From Elusimicrobiota bacterium (GTDB taxonomy: Bacteria; Elusimicrobiota; Elusimicrobia; FEN-1173), in NCBI GenBank assembly GCA_016715645.1, contig JADJZR010000013.1, positions 14,785 to 78,784 of the forward strand: a stretch of DNA of 64,000 nt, written 5' to 3'. The notes beneath the pieces are model-generated. The model was not told the origin of the DNA. It ran no database searches and saw nothing but the letters and a program-made list of their open reading frames with translations. The position numbers and the translations under genes are program-made. Below, piece by piece: positions 42,404 to 51,971 of this stretch (the stretch's first letter is position 1; each line of letters starts with the position of its first letter).

Positions 42404-43726
42404 ATGAAACCCTTGAAACGCATCTTGGCTGTCCTTGCCACGCTGTGCGCGCCCGCCGTTTGGGCGCAAACAATCGCTGAAACAACTCCTCCCGCCGTTG
42501 ATTCCGGCGACACCGCGTGGGTGCTGATGTCCGCCGCGTTGGTTCTGATGATGACGCCCGCCCTGGCTTTCTTTTACGGAGGCCTTGTGCGGCGCAAAAA
42601 CATGCTTTCGGTATTGATGCAATGTTTTGCCGTGATGGGTTTGGTCACCATGCAATGGGTGCTGGTGGGATACAGCTTGTCGTTTGGCCCCACCCTCGGC
42701 GGATGGATCGGCAACCTGCAGTGGTTGGGTCTTAACGGCGTCGGCACGCAACCCAACCCCGACTACGCGGCCACCATCCCCCACCAAGCGTTTATGATCT
42801 ACCAATGCATGTTTGCGGTGATCACGCCGGCGCTCATCTTGGGGGCTTTCGCTGAACGAATGAAATTTTCGGCTTATATTCTTTTTTCTCTTTTGTGGAC
42901 CACAGTGGTGTATGATCCGGTGGCCCATTGGGTGTGGGGCGTGGGCGGGTTCCTACGTCAGACCGGCGCTCTGGATTTCGCCGGCGGCGCCGTGGTTCAC
43001 GTGAACGCCGGAATGGCCGCTTTGGCCGCGGCGCTGATCTTGGGAAAACGACGGGGTTATCCCACCCGTCTTTCTCCCCCGCACAATTTACCTTTCGCTG
43101 TTTTGGGAGCGGGCCTGCTGTGGTTTGGCTGGTTTGGGTTTAACGGAGGAAGCGCCCTGGGGTCCGGCAGTCTGGCCACCACGGCGTTTGTGTCCACCCA
43201 CATCGCCGCGGCCACGGCGGGGCTGGTGTGGGCGGTGTTGGACATTTTGGTGAACCGACACGCCACCATGCTGGGCACGATTACCGGCGCCGTGGCCGGG
43301 TTGGTCGCCATCACTCCCGCGGCCGGTTTTGTCACACCCCTCGGCGCCATGGCCATCGGGTTAACGGTCGCCGGCATATGTTTTGTTTCCGTGATGTTCG
43401 TGAAAGTGAAGCTGGGCTACGACGATTCCCTGGACGCTTTCGGGGTTCACGGCGTGGGCGGAATTTGGGGCGCCATCGCCACCGGGCTGTGGGCCACCAC
43501 CACCGTCAACCCCGCCGGAGCCAACGGCCTTTTGCACGGCAACTCGGGCCTCCTGTGGATTCAAACCAAAGCGGTGCTCGTCACGGGCCTCTATTCGTTT
43601 GTGGTGAGCGTCGTCCTGTTTAAGCTGGTGGACGTTCTGGTGGGGCTGAGGGTTTCCGATCAGGACGAACGCATCGGCCTGGACCTCACGCAACACCGGG
43701 AAGCCGCTTACACGGTCATTGACTGA
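42404..43726 (+). CDS. amt: Ammonium transporter
   Basis: 440 residues from ATG 42404 (GGAGG upstream). A signal-like N-terminus (MKPLKRILAVLATLCAPAVWA) precedes about eleven transmembrane segments. Amt signatures include PALAFFYGGLVRRKN, HWVWGVGGFL, FNGGSALGSG and FGVHGVGGIWGAIATG. It conducts ammonium/ammonia; the PII gene downstream would gate it. With GltBD elsewhere in the window it forms part of nitrogen assimilation. Confidence 0.96.
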   Translation: MKPLKRILAVLATLCAPAVWAQTIAETTPPAVDSGDTAWVLMSAALVLMMTPALAFFYGGLVRRKNMLSVLMQCFAVMGLVTMQWVLVGYSLSFGPTLGGWIGNLQWLGLNGVGTQPNPDYAATIPHQAFMIYQCMFAVITPALILGAFAERMKFSAYILFSLLWTTVVYDPVAHWVWGVGGFLRQTGALDFAGGAVVHVNAGMAALAAALILGKRRGYPTRLSPPHNLPFAVLGAGLLWFGWFGFNGGSALGSGSLATTAFVSTHIAAATAGLVWAVLDILVNRHATMLGTITGAVAGLVAITPAAGFVTPLGAMAIGLTVAGICFVSVMFVKVKLGYDDSLDAFGVHGVGGIWGAIATGLWATTTVNPAGANGLLHGNSGLLWIQTKAVLVTGLYSFVVSVVLFKLVDVLVGLRVSDQDERIGLDLTQHREAAYTVID

Positions 43727-43757
43727 TCTAAATCCTCTGAAAGGAGAACCATTTTAT

Positions 43758-44099
43758 ATGAAATACATTGTAGCCATCATTCAGCCGGACCGTTTGGACG
43801 ACGTGTTGGACATTTTGGAACAAAAAGAAATTCACTTGGTCACTGTGACGAACGTGATGGGCCGCGGACGCCAAAAAGGCATCTCGGAAGTTTACCGAAG
43901 CCACAAAGAGGGCGGCAGTTTATTGAAAAAAGTGAAGGTAGAAGTGGCTGTCAACGAAGAGTATGTTCAGCCCACAGTGGAAGCCATTCAAACGGCCGCC
44001 CGAACGGGCAACGTGGGGGACGGTAAAATATTTGTTCTCGACTTGGGGCAAGTCATCCGGATCCGCACCGGCGAAACCGGCCGCATGGCCATCGGCTGA
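43758..44099 (+). CDS. glnK: PII nitrogen regulatory protein with altered T-loop
   Basis: 113 residues from ATG 43758 (AAAGGAG upstream). Start MKYIVAIIQPDRLDDV, GRGRQKGISEVYR, the B-loop TGNVGDGKIFV and RIRTGETG are standard PII. The T-loop residue 51, the Tyr uridylylated in GlnB/GlnK of proteobacteria, is Glu (SHKEGGSLL). Uridylylation is therefore not expected; control would be by ATP/ADP/2-oxoglutarate binding. Located directly after amt, the classical GlnK position. Confidence 0.93.
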   Translation: MKYIVAIIQPDRLDDVLDILEQKEIHLVTVTNVMGRGRQKGISEVYRSHKEGGSLLKKVKVEVAVNEEYVQPTVEAIQTAARTGNVGDGKIFVLDLGQVIRIRTGETGRMAIG

Positions 44100-44111
44100 C
44101 CGGGATTCGGG

Positions 44112-44696
44112 CTAAGCGAAGGCGCGGGGGAGAAGTTTTTTCACTTCGGATTGGAGCTGGTCGGGGCGGAAAGGTTTGGCCAAAAACACGTCCGCACCCG
44201 CCGACAGGGATTCTGGGCCGCTCGTCGACGAGTCGTATCCAGAAATTGCCAATATGGCGATATCTTTGAGCCGGTCGTCGGATCGAACGGATTCGCACAC
44301 CTTGGCTCCGTCCATGCCGGGGATGCGAAGGTCCAAAATAACCAAGGTGGGCACCAACTCCGAAATTTTTCGGCCGGCCTCAAACCCGTCGCCCGCTTCG
44401 TGGTATTCCACGTCAGGCAACACGCGCCGCAGGGTTCGGACCACCAGTTTGCGGATCCGCTCTTCATCGTCCACCACCAGAATCCGCAAGGGGCCCCGAG
44501 GGCCATTCATTTCCGGTGGAACAGGAATGTTGTGCGCCTTTAAAAAAGCCAGCAAATCCTCGTCCCACACCCGGCGGTGTCCGCCGCCCGTAGTAAAAGA
44601 CGGCAGAAGTCCTTCCGCGATCCAACGTCCGACCGTGGGAGGCGTCACGTGGCAAACGCGGGCAATATCGTGTGTCCCATACGCTTTTGTTTTCAT
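44112..44696 (-). CDS. HTH-receiver regulator with reversed domain order
   Basis: 194 residues. The N-terminus is a MerR/excisionase-type helix-turn-helix (YGTHDIARVCHVTPPTVGRW, then TTGGGHRRVWDEDLLAFL); the C-terminus is a receiver with VVDDEERIRK, phosphoacceptor D122 in LVILDLRIPGMDG and FLAKPF. Most response regulators carry the receiver first. It lies between amt-glnK (convergent) and the addAB pair, with no kinase beside it; the target is unknown. Confidence 0.88.
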   Translation of the reverse strand: MKTKAYGTHDIARVCHVTPPTVGRWIAEGLLPSFTTGGGHRRVWDEDLLAFLKAHNIPVPPEMNGPRGPLRILVVDDEERIRKLVVRTLRRVLPDVEYHEAGDGFEAGRKISELVPTLVILDLRIPGMDGAKVCESVRSDDRLKDIAILAISGYDSSTSGPESLSAGADVFLAKPFRPDQLQSEVKKLLPRAFA

Positions 44697-44741
44697 ACCG
44701 GGGAGTCCTTGACCTCTTTCTAACCCCGGATTGGCTGACTG

Positions 44742-47700
44742 TCAAGGTCTTAAAATAACCCGTTGATGAAGACGTAAAAAAATCACTTCAAAACCACATT
44801 TTTCGCCCAAGGCTGATCCCACCGCTTTGCAATAGGCGGTTCCCTGAGCTTCGTAGCGCCTCGCACTTTCCTCAATGGTGGAAGCCTCCACGTGATCCGT
44901 TTTATAGTCGGCCACCCACAATCCTCCGTCCCGACGATAAAGCATGTCGATGACCCCCCTCACGATGACGTCCCCGTCCGGGTAGAGAAACGGGGCTTCC
45001 CGGGCCACTATTTCCGCGCGCTCAAAGGAACGCCCCAACGGAGACGAAAAATAAGCCGACAAAATGTCCCGCGCGTCTTGAAGGACTTCCGGCGCGGATT
45101 GAATCTCCGGTCCCAACCGTCGCAGGGCCCGATCCAGCACAGACGAAATATCAGATTTTCCCCATTCCCACAATTCCAGAACCCCGTGGCACAGTTGGCC
45201 CACCCACGCCGACCGGGCCCCCGCCGCGGGGGAAGAATCCTCGGCCCAGACCGCGGACTCCCGAAGGTGTCCCCCTTGGGACGGGCGGCCAAACAACGGA
45301 CGGCCCTGGGCGAGATCTCCATCGGCCCGGCGCTTCGCCCACACTCGCTCCAGATCTCGGGTGAAGAGCGGTGGGCTGGAACGTTTCCCTTCGGACCAAA
45401 GGGGGGTTGGCCCGTTGTCGGGGACGATTTGACGGGGCGCCAACGCGAGCTGAGATTGGCCTAATAACATGTCCATAAACGATCCCGCGGAGGATTTTTC
45501 CCCGCCCACTAAAATCACCTGCTCGCGCGCCCGCGTTGAGGCCACGTAAAACAATCGGATGGCCTCTTCCTTTTCCCGTCGCCGTTCGTCGATGTCCATG
45601 AACGCCATGGCCAGATCCGCCCACTTCCGTTTCACCAACCGATGGCCGGCCCGGCCCTCGGCCCAATCCAACCGAAACGCCACCGGTCGGTGGGAGGATC
45701 CCCGCACTGTGGCCGACAAGTTCGGCAATATCACCACTTTGTATTCCAACCCCTTGGCCTTGTGAACCGTCAACAGACGGACCGCTTCGGTTCGTTCTTC
45801 CCCCAGGGGATTTTCGCCCTCTTCCACGCCCCGTCCCACGTCGCCGGCCACCCGTCGAATAAACCCGCCCACGGTTTCGCCCCGCGTTTCGCCGGCCTCG
45901 GCCGCCAACCGGGCCATCTTGTGCAGATTGGCCACGGTTTGTTCTCCATGATACGCCGCCGCGCAGGCCGCGACGAACGGTGTCTCCTCCAACACCCGGG
46001 CCGCCAGGGCTCCCAACGACTCCGTGCGCGCGGCGTGTCTTAATTCCTTGAGAATTTCAACCACCCCCGTGATCCGGCTGTTCACTTCCGGCGGAACCGA
46101 CGGCCCCCCTTCCCAGCAACCGGACTCGGCCAACGCCATCACATGCCGGTCTTCCACCATCATCCAAGGCGATCGCAACAGGCCCACCCACGATACCCGG
46201 TCGTCGGGATCGTCCAACACCCGCAACAAATTTAAAAAGTCTGTCACTTCCGGCGTGCCGTAAAACGCCCGGTCGCTTTCAACCCGATAGGGGATTTTTG
46301 CGTCTTTCAAGGCCGCCATATAAACCGCCAACGGTGACGTGGATCGGAACAACAGGGCCACATCCCCCAACCGCCAGGGCCGACCAGAACCGTCCGGCCC
46401 GCAATGGTCCACGATCCACCGAGCAATCCAACGGGCCTCAGCCGCTGGCCCTCCGTCCACCACAATCAGGTCCACCTCCCCGCCCACAGTCGAGGGCGAG
46501 GCAGACCGGCCCGCCTCCGAGGATTCTTCATTCCCGTTGGGGCGAGGCAATAATGGCAAATAGGCTGGCTGAAGACCTTTTTCTTCCCGCATCAATCCGG
46601 AAAACAACCGGTTGACCGGATCAACGATCCGCTCGTGGGTGCGAAAACTTGTTTGCAGGTCGCATTTGACTCCCCCCTGGGAAATCACCAAAAACACAAA
46701 CGCTTCGTAGGCGCGGATGTCCGCCCCTCGAAACCGATAGATCGATTGTTTCGGGTCTCCCACAATGAACAGTTTTCCCGGCTCCAACCGGACGTCGTTC
46801 CACCGATCCGCTGCGGAGTCGGGCCCTTCCGCCAAAAACAGCAACATTTCCCCTTGAAGAGGATCGGTGTCTTGAAACTCGTCCACCAACACAGCGCCGT
46901 ACCGCTCCTTGAGTTCACGCCGCACCGTCGGGTGGCGGGCCAACAAGTCCCGCGCGCCGCGCAACAAATCATCAAAACCGAGCCACCCTTGCGCCCGATA
47001 CCGCTGTCGACAGGGTTCTGTAAACGGCCTCAACAACCGCCGAGCGCGGAACAAAATGGCTTCGCCTTCCGGAGAAATCCGTTTAGCCAGGTCCCAGGCC
47101 TCTTTGTAAACGGATTCCCCAGAGAAATCCTTCCATTCTGTCGGCCACTTTTTACACGATTCTTTCCAATCCGTTGGTTCTCCCACAGGACACGCGGGTT
47201 GGCGGAGCACCCTTTCAACAGCGGCCAACCGTTCTGCAATCGTGGAGAGGGACTTCAACATATCGCCTCGAGCCGGTTTGGGTTTTCCTTCGGGCAACTG
47301 TTCCAGCGCTGATCGAAGGTCCACCAGGCGGATGAGGAGCGGCTCCGTGTCCGTCTCATAAGGCGGATATTTAGCCAAGGACCGGGCCAACAACCCCAGA
47401 TCTCCCAACCCCACGTGTTCCAAAACGTCCCGCCACAGTTTTTCTTGGGACCCGCCCAGAACCAATTCCTTTTCCAACCACAGGGTCCATTCCAACTGAA
47501 AAACATCTTCGAACCCGTTTCCCTTGTCCACTTGAAATTGGGGGTTCACCCCCGCTTCCACCGGATAAAGTTGGATCAACGTTTTACAAAAGCTGTGGAT
47601 TGTTCCGATGGGCGCGCGGTCCAGGTCACGCAAAGCGTCTTCCGCCATTCGTCGTAAACGATCGTCATCGGCCCCAAATTCGTTTCGGGCTTCGGCCAAC

Positions 47701-47999
47701 CAAAATCGAATCCGAGCCGCCCGCTTGTCGGGGACGGGCCGATCCTGAAGAACACGCAACAGATCGTTCAACCGTTCCGCTAAACGGATTTTAATTTCCC
47801 CGGCAGCTTTTTCAGTGAAAGTGAGCGCTACAATGCGGGTGATGGAGAGGCCCGCCCGGTTCGGCCCTCCGGCCAAGAGAAGGAAAAGCAAACGGTCCGT
47901 CAACAAGGTCGTTTTACCGGTTCCCGCGCCGGCTTCAACCACGATGTTGGCGTTCAAAACTTTTCGTGCCGTGTCTCGGGACTGTTGGTCCGCTGTCAT
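44742..47999 (-). CDS. addA: AddA/RecB-like UvrD helicase-nuclease
   Basis: 1085 residues. SF1 helicase motifs: Walker A EAGAGTGKTTLL (22-33), VLVDEFQDTDPLQ (motif II), GDPKQSIYRFRGAD (motif III), VRLLTVHKAKGLEYKVV (motif V) and FYVASTRAREQVI (motif VI). The C-terminal nuclease has DGDVIVRGVIDML and WVADYKTDH with a QGTAYC motif. It would resect double-strand breaks together with the AddB-like partner, which it overlaps by ATGA. The symbol is by architecture; RecB-like alternatives exist. Confidence 0.88.
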   Translation of the reverse strand: MTADQQSRDTARKVLNANIVVEAGAGTGKTTLLTDRLLFLLLAGGPNRAGLSITRIVALTFTEKAAGEIKIRLAERLNDLLRVLQDRPVPDKRAARIRFWLAEARNEFGADDDRLRRMAEDALRDLDRAPIGTIHSFCKTLIQLYPVEAGVNPQFQVDKGNGFEDVFQLEWTLWLEKELVLGGSQEKLWRDVLEHVGLGDLGLLARSLAKYPPYETDTEPLLIRLVDLRSALEQLPEGKPKPARGDMLKSLSTIAERLAAVERVLRQPACPVGEPTDWKESCKKWPTEWKDFSGESVYKEAWDLAKRISPEGEAILFRARRLLRPFTEPCRQRYRAQGWLGFDDLLRGARDLLARHPTVRRELKERYGAVLVDEFQDTDPLQGEMLLFLAEGPDSAADRWNDVRLEPGKLFIVGDPKQSIYRFRGADIRAYEAFVFLVISQGGVKCDLQTSFRTHERIVDPVNRLFSGLMREEKGLQPAYLPLLPRPNGNEESSEAGRSASPSTVGGEVDLIVVDGGPAAEARWIARWIVDHCGPDGSGRPWRLGDVALLFRSTSPLAVYMAALKDAKIPYRVESDRAFYGTPEVTDFLNLLRVLDDPDDRVSWVGLLRSPWMMVEDRHVMALAESGCWEGGPSVPPEVNSRITGVVEILKELRHAARTESLGALAARVLEETPFVAACAAAYHGEQTVANLHKMARLAAEAGETRGETVGGFIRRVAGDVGRGVEEGENPLGEERTEAVRLLTVHKAKGLEYKVVILPNLSATVRGSSHRPVAFRLDWAEGRAGHRLVKRKWADLAMAFMDIDERRREKEEAIRLFYVASTRAREQVILVGGEKSSAGSFMDMLLGQSQLALAPRQIVPDNGPTPLWSEGKRSSPPLFTRDLERVWAKRRADGDLAQGRPLFGRPSQGGHLRESAVWAEDSSPAAGARSAWVGQLCHGVLELWEWGKSDISSVLDRALRRLGPEIQSAPEVLQDARDILSAYFSSPLGRSFERAEIVAREAPFLYPDGDVIVRGVIDMLYRRDGGLWVADYKTDHVEASTIEESARRYEAQGTAYCKAVGSALGEKCGFEVIFLRLHQRVILRP

Positions 48000-49696
48000 G
48001 GGACGATGTCCTCCTCAGGCTCAATCGCGCCCAGGGCTCGCCGTCGCGTGGGTCCGTGGGCTTTACGACACGCCCGGGCAAACCCGCACAGGGAACAGTG
48101 GGACCCCGGCCCATCGGTGGGGTGGATGAGGAATTCGCCGTTGCGGACTTTCGATAACAGTTGCGCCCGAGCGTTAACGAGGGCGGGACCGTGTTTATCC
48201 CACTCCTCACCCGACAAAATATCGGTTTCTGGGGCCGTCAACGATTCAAACCGAACGCCCCCGCATACCGCCCCAGGGCCCCACACGCCCTGGGCGGCCA
48301 CCATTTCCAAATAGGCGGGAGCCTGGTGAGCCAGACCGGCGACCACCCGCTTCACCAACGGGTCTTTCATAATTTTGTTTTTATAATCCACCACCGTCCA
48401 GCGGCCCGTCTGAGCGGAATAATCCACCCGGTCGATACGTCCGTTCCAAAAAAAATCGGTTCCTGCCAGGGGAGCTTTGAGGGCCCACTCCAACTTGTCC
48501 GGGCGGGCGCCTTCTTGGGTTAACCGCGTCACGTCGCGCTGAATAAATTCCGCCAATCGGCGGGTCAGTCGATCAACCACCGTGACCCACACCAACGGAT
48601 AGGGTCCCGCCCCCTCGTTGATCGCCCCGGCAAAAAATGGCCCCGCCACCTTTTGAAGATGGTCCGCGGCCGCGGCGGGGTCCGGCACGCCCCGAATGGA
48701 AAAATCGTCATACACCTTATGCAGTAATGCATGTTGCAGGGACCCCACCGCGGCAGGAAGGGGTCCATCTTCATCATAAAAGGGGCGCGGTTCCCGAATT
48801 CCCAAAACCTGCCCCATAAAAAACTCGAACGGGCAATTCGCCAACGTTTCCACCGCGCTCGGTGACAAACCACGACGAACACACCGATCCAGAAATGACT
48901 CCGGTGCCCCCACTCGGCCGTCCCACGGGCCCGGACGGTCCCATCCAACCAGTTGGGTTGCCAGTCGAACCGTTTCACCCCAGTGGCCAGGAGGGTCCCG
49001 CCCTTCTAATACGTCCGCCAGGGCCGCTTCCCGAAGAGTCAAGGTCTTCGCCGGAACAGACGTCCATTTGGCCAAGGGCGGTCGGGGAACCCGTTGGGCT
49101 TCGTCCAGATCGAGACCGACAGCGCGGGCCAAGGTTCTCAAATAGAGGGACGGTATTTCCGCCCGTCCCTCTTCCCCAGACCGGGAATACACGAGATACA
49201 AATGCTCTTGCGCCGAGGAGATGAGCAAGGTGAACAGCAATTTCTCTTCGTCATGTCCCTCCCGTTTGGGCAAAATCCAATATCCACCGGGATCGCGCAG
49301 AAACCGCCGGGCGTCGTCGTTCAATAAGGGATCTTCCCGAACAACCCGGGGAAACACCCCTTCCTTAAGCCCAATCAAAAACAAAACCCGAAAAGGTTCG
49401 CCCCGGGCGTCCATGGCGCCCATCACGCTTACCCCATGTACCGCTCCCGTCCCGTCCGCCCGGGCCCGGCGCAGGGCTTCTGAAAACGCCGAGATAAATT
49501 CCTCGGAACTCACCGGGAGCGAAAACCGGTCCAGTTCCGCTAATGAATCAAGAATCTTCGACACCGGATCCAGGGTTTCCAGAACCGATGGGTCCACCAA
49601 CCGTTGCCACTGGTCGCGAAGGGTGTTTGCGTGGGTTCGCCACGAGCGGCCCCCTCGGTATCGGCTGAGCCATCGGCAGAACCGACCATCCGACAA
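47996..49696 (-). CDS. addB: AddB-like nuclease, C-terminal fragment (frameshifted)
   Basis: 566 residues. It includes helicase-like remnants (LFLIGLKEGVFPRV) and a Fe-S PD-(D/E)XK nuclease: LANCPFEFFMG, FFWNGRIDRVDYS, WTVVDYKNK and GSHCSLCGFARAC supply the acidic/Lys catalytic set and four cysteines. The apparent start (TTG 49696) has no ribosome site and the frame is closed just upstream by TGA. The N-terminal half is in the frame of 49540-50976; one added base within about 49620-49707 joins them. Confidence 0.88.
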   Translation of the reverse strand: MSDGRFCRWLSRYRGGRSWRTHANTLRDQWQRLVDPSVLETLDPVSKILDSLAELDRFSLPVSSEEFISAFSEALRRARADGTGAVHGVSVMGAMDARGEPFRVLFLIGLKEGVFPRVVREDPLLNDDARRFLRDPGGYWILPKREGHDEEKLLFTLLISSAQEHLYLVYSRSGEEGRAEIPSLYLRTLARAVGLDLDEAQRVPRPPLAKWTSVPAKTLTLREAALADVLEGRDPPGHWGETVRLATQLVGWDRPGPWDGRVGAPESFLDRCVRRGLSPSAVETLANCPFEFFMGQVLGIREPRPFYDEDGPLPAAVGSLQHALLHKVYDDFSIRGVPDPAAAADHLQKVAGPFFAGAINEGAGPYPLVWVTVVDRLTRRLAEFIQRDVTRLTQEGARPDKLEWALKAPLAGTDFFWNGRIDRVDYSAQTGRWTVVDYKNKIMKDPLVKRVVAGLAHQAPAYLEMVAAQGVWGPGAVCGGVRFESLTAPETDILSGEEWDKHGPALVNARAQLLSKVRNGEFLIHPTDGPGSHCSLCGFARACRKAHGPTRRRALGAIEPEEDIVP

Positions 49697-50976
49697 TACA
49701 ATTCATTGAGCGCAGGAATTTTTTGAGCGGCAGGCGAATTCAGATGGCTGAACCCCGCCCGGGGTCCCGCCTGGAGCAAATAGGCTCTGGCTTCCCGGAC
49801 CGCCAAGGGCGTAAAAATGTCGGCACGAAGGAGCGGAGAAGACAACACATCGACCAAAACATCGCGAGCGTGACCTTGACCGCGAACCCGCGCAAGGTTT
49901 AAAGCAAACCGAGCCGCCGGTTTGGCCAGCAACGGCCCACCGTCCGAAAGGGTAAAAGGAATCCCATGGGCCGAGAAAATTTCATGGACCAGCCCGGAGT
50001 AATTTTCCACCCCGCGTGCCACCACACCCATGTGGTCCCAATCCACGGGTTTGGGTCCTTCCCGCATCGTAAGGATTTCTTTGGCCACACGCCAAATTTC
50101 ATCCCGTTCTCCGGAAACATTCAAAATGTGGGTATTTTCAGGAACCCGTTCCGTAACAAACCCCGGATCAAAGATACGGTCTGAAGAGGGACCCAACACG
50201 CTGGCTCCGGGTGCCCCTCCGCTGTGAACACGCGCCCCCCCCCAAGGAATATTGACATCTAAAAATCGCTCGGCAAACGCCCATCCCGCGCTTCCTTTGA
50301 CGCACGGGAAAAAAAGGGTCACCGGAGCCGATTGGGCCACCGCCCTGAAAAAATCCGACTGGGCCCCGTTTAAGTCGTAAAACCCATAATAAAGGAATTC
50401 GTCGTAAGTCGATAAGAGGGAGGGGTCGGTCTCCACGGCGATCGCGGCCCGACGGGCCACATCGGCGGACCCCGCCACGTTCCATTGGTCCAACCGGGCC
50501 CGATAGGTGTCGGCCATGTCCATCAAACGGTCCAGTTTTTCTTTCCCGGAAAACTCCAATTCAGAAAAATGTTCGCGAATCGCGCTTCCCGCAACGCCCG
50601 CTTCCACAAGGTCCCTCAACGTGGAGCGGTACGCTCCCGCCAACGCGCGGGCCCGGGCGGGATCCATCCGGTCTTCACTCATTAAGATGTGTTCCACGAC
50701 CCTTTCGTGAAATAGTTCGTCGTTGATCACGGTGGGCAAAGGTCCGCCGCCAAACCGCAATACGTCCAATGCCAAGGTGTGCAGTGTGTAAAAACGCAGA
50801 TTGAAAAGCGAAAGGCCCCGCTCGGTCGCCAACAGTCGCTGAAGCCGTTCGGCCATCCGCTGGGACGCCGTCACCACCGCCACCCGCCGACCGACTCCGG
50901 GGGGGGTTGTTTTCAGAGAGGAAACAAACGATTCTTCAAGATAGGAAAACGGGCCGACATGAAGGGAGAGAGGCAT
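49540..50976 (-). CDS. addB: AddB-like protein, N-terminal fragment (frameshifted)
   Basis: From ATG 50976 (MPLSLHVGPFSYLEESF) this half resembles the inactivated helicase-like N-terminus of AddB family proteins (VAVVTASQRMAERLQRLL, FYTLHTLALDVL, GFYDLNGAQSDFFRA). After about LNELYCRM it loses similarity and terminates in the overlapping frame. The promoter at 50983-51012 is so close that the mRNA may begin at or next to the ATG. Confidence 0.85.
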   Translation of the reverse strand: MPLSLHVGPFSYLEESFVSSLKTTPPGVGRRVAVVTASQRMAERLQRLLATERGLSLFNLRFYTLHTLALDVLRFGGGPLPTVINDELFHERVVEHILMSEDRMDPARARALAGAYRSTLRDLVEAGVAGSAIREHFSELEFSGKEKLDRLMDMADTYRARLDQWNVAGSADVARRAAIAVETDPSLLSTYDEFLYYGFYDLNGAQSDFFRAVAQSAPVTLFFPCVKGSAGWAFAERFLDVNIPWGGARVHSGGAPGASVLGPSSDRIFDPGFVTERVPENTHILNVSGERDEIWRVAKEILTMREGPKPVDWDHMGVVARGVENYSGLVHEIFSAHGIPFTLSDGGPLLAKPAARFALNLARVRGQGHARDVLVDVLSSPLLRADIFTPLAVREARAYLLQAGPRAGFSHLNSPAAQKIPALNELYCRMVGSADGSADTEGAARGEPTQTPFATSGNGWWTHRFWKPWIRCRRFLIH

Positions 50977-50982
50977 ACAGTG

Positions 50983-51012
50983 ATTATAAAACTTCACCCG
51001 TCCTTCTGTCAG
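50983..51012 (-). promoter_or_regulatory. Promoter of addBA, possibly leaderless
   Basis: On the minus strand CTGACA (51012-51007), 18-bp spacer, TATAAT (50988-50983). The ATG at 50976 is only 6 bases beyond the -10, and no Shine-Dalgarno sequence is present, so the transcript likely starts at the ATG. Confidence 0.65.
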
Positions 51013-51056
51013 TGTGGAGTTTGGAAAACGAGAAATCTTTTATGGGTGCTTCTATC

Positions 51057-51971
51057 TCAAGCGGCGCCGGTGGCGGGCAAACGGGATTCGGAACTGGATG
51101 GGCGCACTTCGGTGGTCAACGTTTCTTCTAAGTCGGAAATGGAAGCCCCTGCTTTATATGAAAATCCGATCCGGATACTGTCGCCCAGGCTCACAGGGTG
51201 GGCTTTAGGAAGCGGCAGGATCAGATAATGACTATGCCAATCAATGGTTTTTTTTGTCTCGGTGACAACCGCTAAGATGTTTTTCGTAACAAACCGGAGG
51301 GCATTCAGAGACCCTTCTTTTTCAATCTCAATGTCACCGCTCCACTCACATTGGTACGGGATAGGGTCTCTGTACGTGTGCAACTGATACACCATCGGCG
51401 TCCCCAACTCACGTGTTTTTTCGTGGATCAGGTTAGGATTTTGAAGAATGGGAATCGGGGCGTAAAAACCATCAAACGTAAAATCGTGCTCCACCGGCTG
51501 AACGGCCTGGATAAAGGCTTCGGGGACAAACTGGGGCAAAGGATTTCCGAACCGCGCCAGATAGCGTTCCTTAAATGAATTGATGATGGGAATTTGTTTT
51601 TCCCTCAACATGGCCACATGAATCATTTCACAGATCACCACGTCCACGGGTTCCGGTGGCAGGTATTCAAATGCGTCGGCTTTGATCACTTTTATTTTCT
51701 TACCGCAGTCGTTTAGCGAAAGGATCTGTCTCGCCTTGGATACGAGTTCAGGGTTGCGTTCGACACACCAGACTTTTCCCGCTTTCTGCATGGCAAAAAA
51801 CGAGAGAACCCCTGTCCCACCACCCAACTCCAAGACTTTCCCGCCCAGTGGAACGGCATAATCAATGGCCGTCTTAAACCCGCGCATGCGGACGCCATCG
51901 CTGAGCATGTTGTGATGGTAGTGCAGGGGGATAAACTGCCCCAGCACCGAGGAGTCGTCCGAGCGCGCCAT
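51057..51971 (-). CDS. PRMT-like class I methyltransferase
   Basis: 304 residues. N-terminal YHHNMLSDGVRMRGFKTAI precedes SAM motif I VLELGGGTGVLSFFAM; an acidic residue follows in VWCVERN, and the double-E-like loop is VICEMIHVAM. A beta-rich C-terminal domain follows, as in protein arginine methyltransferases. Bacterial PRMT-like proteins are known, but the substrate cannot be read off, and small-molecule or peptide methylation is equally possible. It is transcribed divergently from the giant gene. Confidence 0.78.
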   Translation of the reverse strand: MARSDDSSVLGQFIPLHYHHNMLSDGVRMRGFKTAIDYAVPLGGKVLELGGGTGVLSFFAMQKAGKVWCVERNPELVSKARQILSLNDCGKKIKVIKADAFEYLPPEPVDVVICEMIHVAMLREKQIPIINSFKERYLARFGNPLPQFVPEAFIQAVQPVEHDFTFDGFYAPIPILQNPNLIHEKTRELGTPMVYQLHTYRDPIPYQCEWSGDIEIEKEGSLNALRFVTKNILAVVTETKKTIDWHSHYLILPLPKAHPVSLGDSIRIGFSYKAGASISDLEETLTTEVRPSSSESRLPATGAA

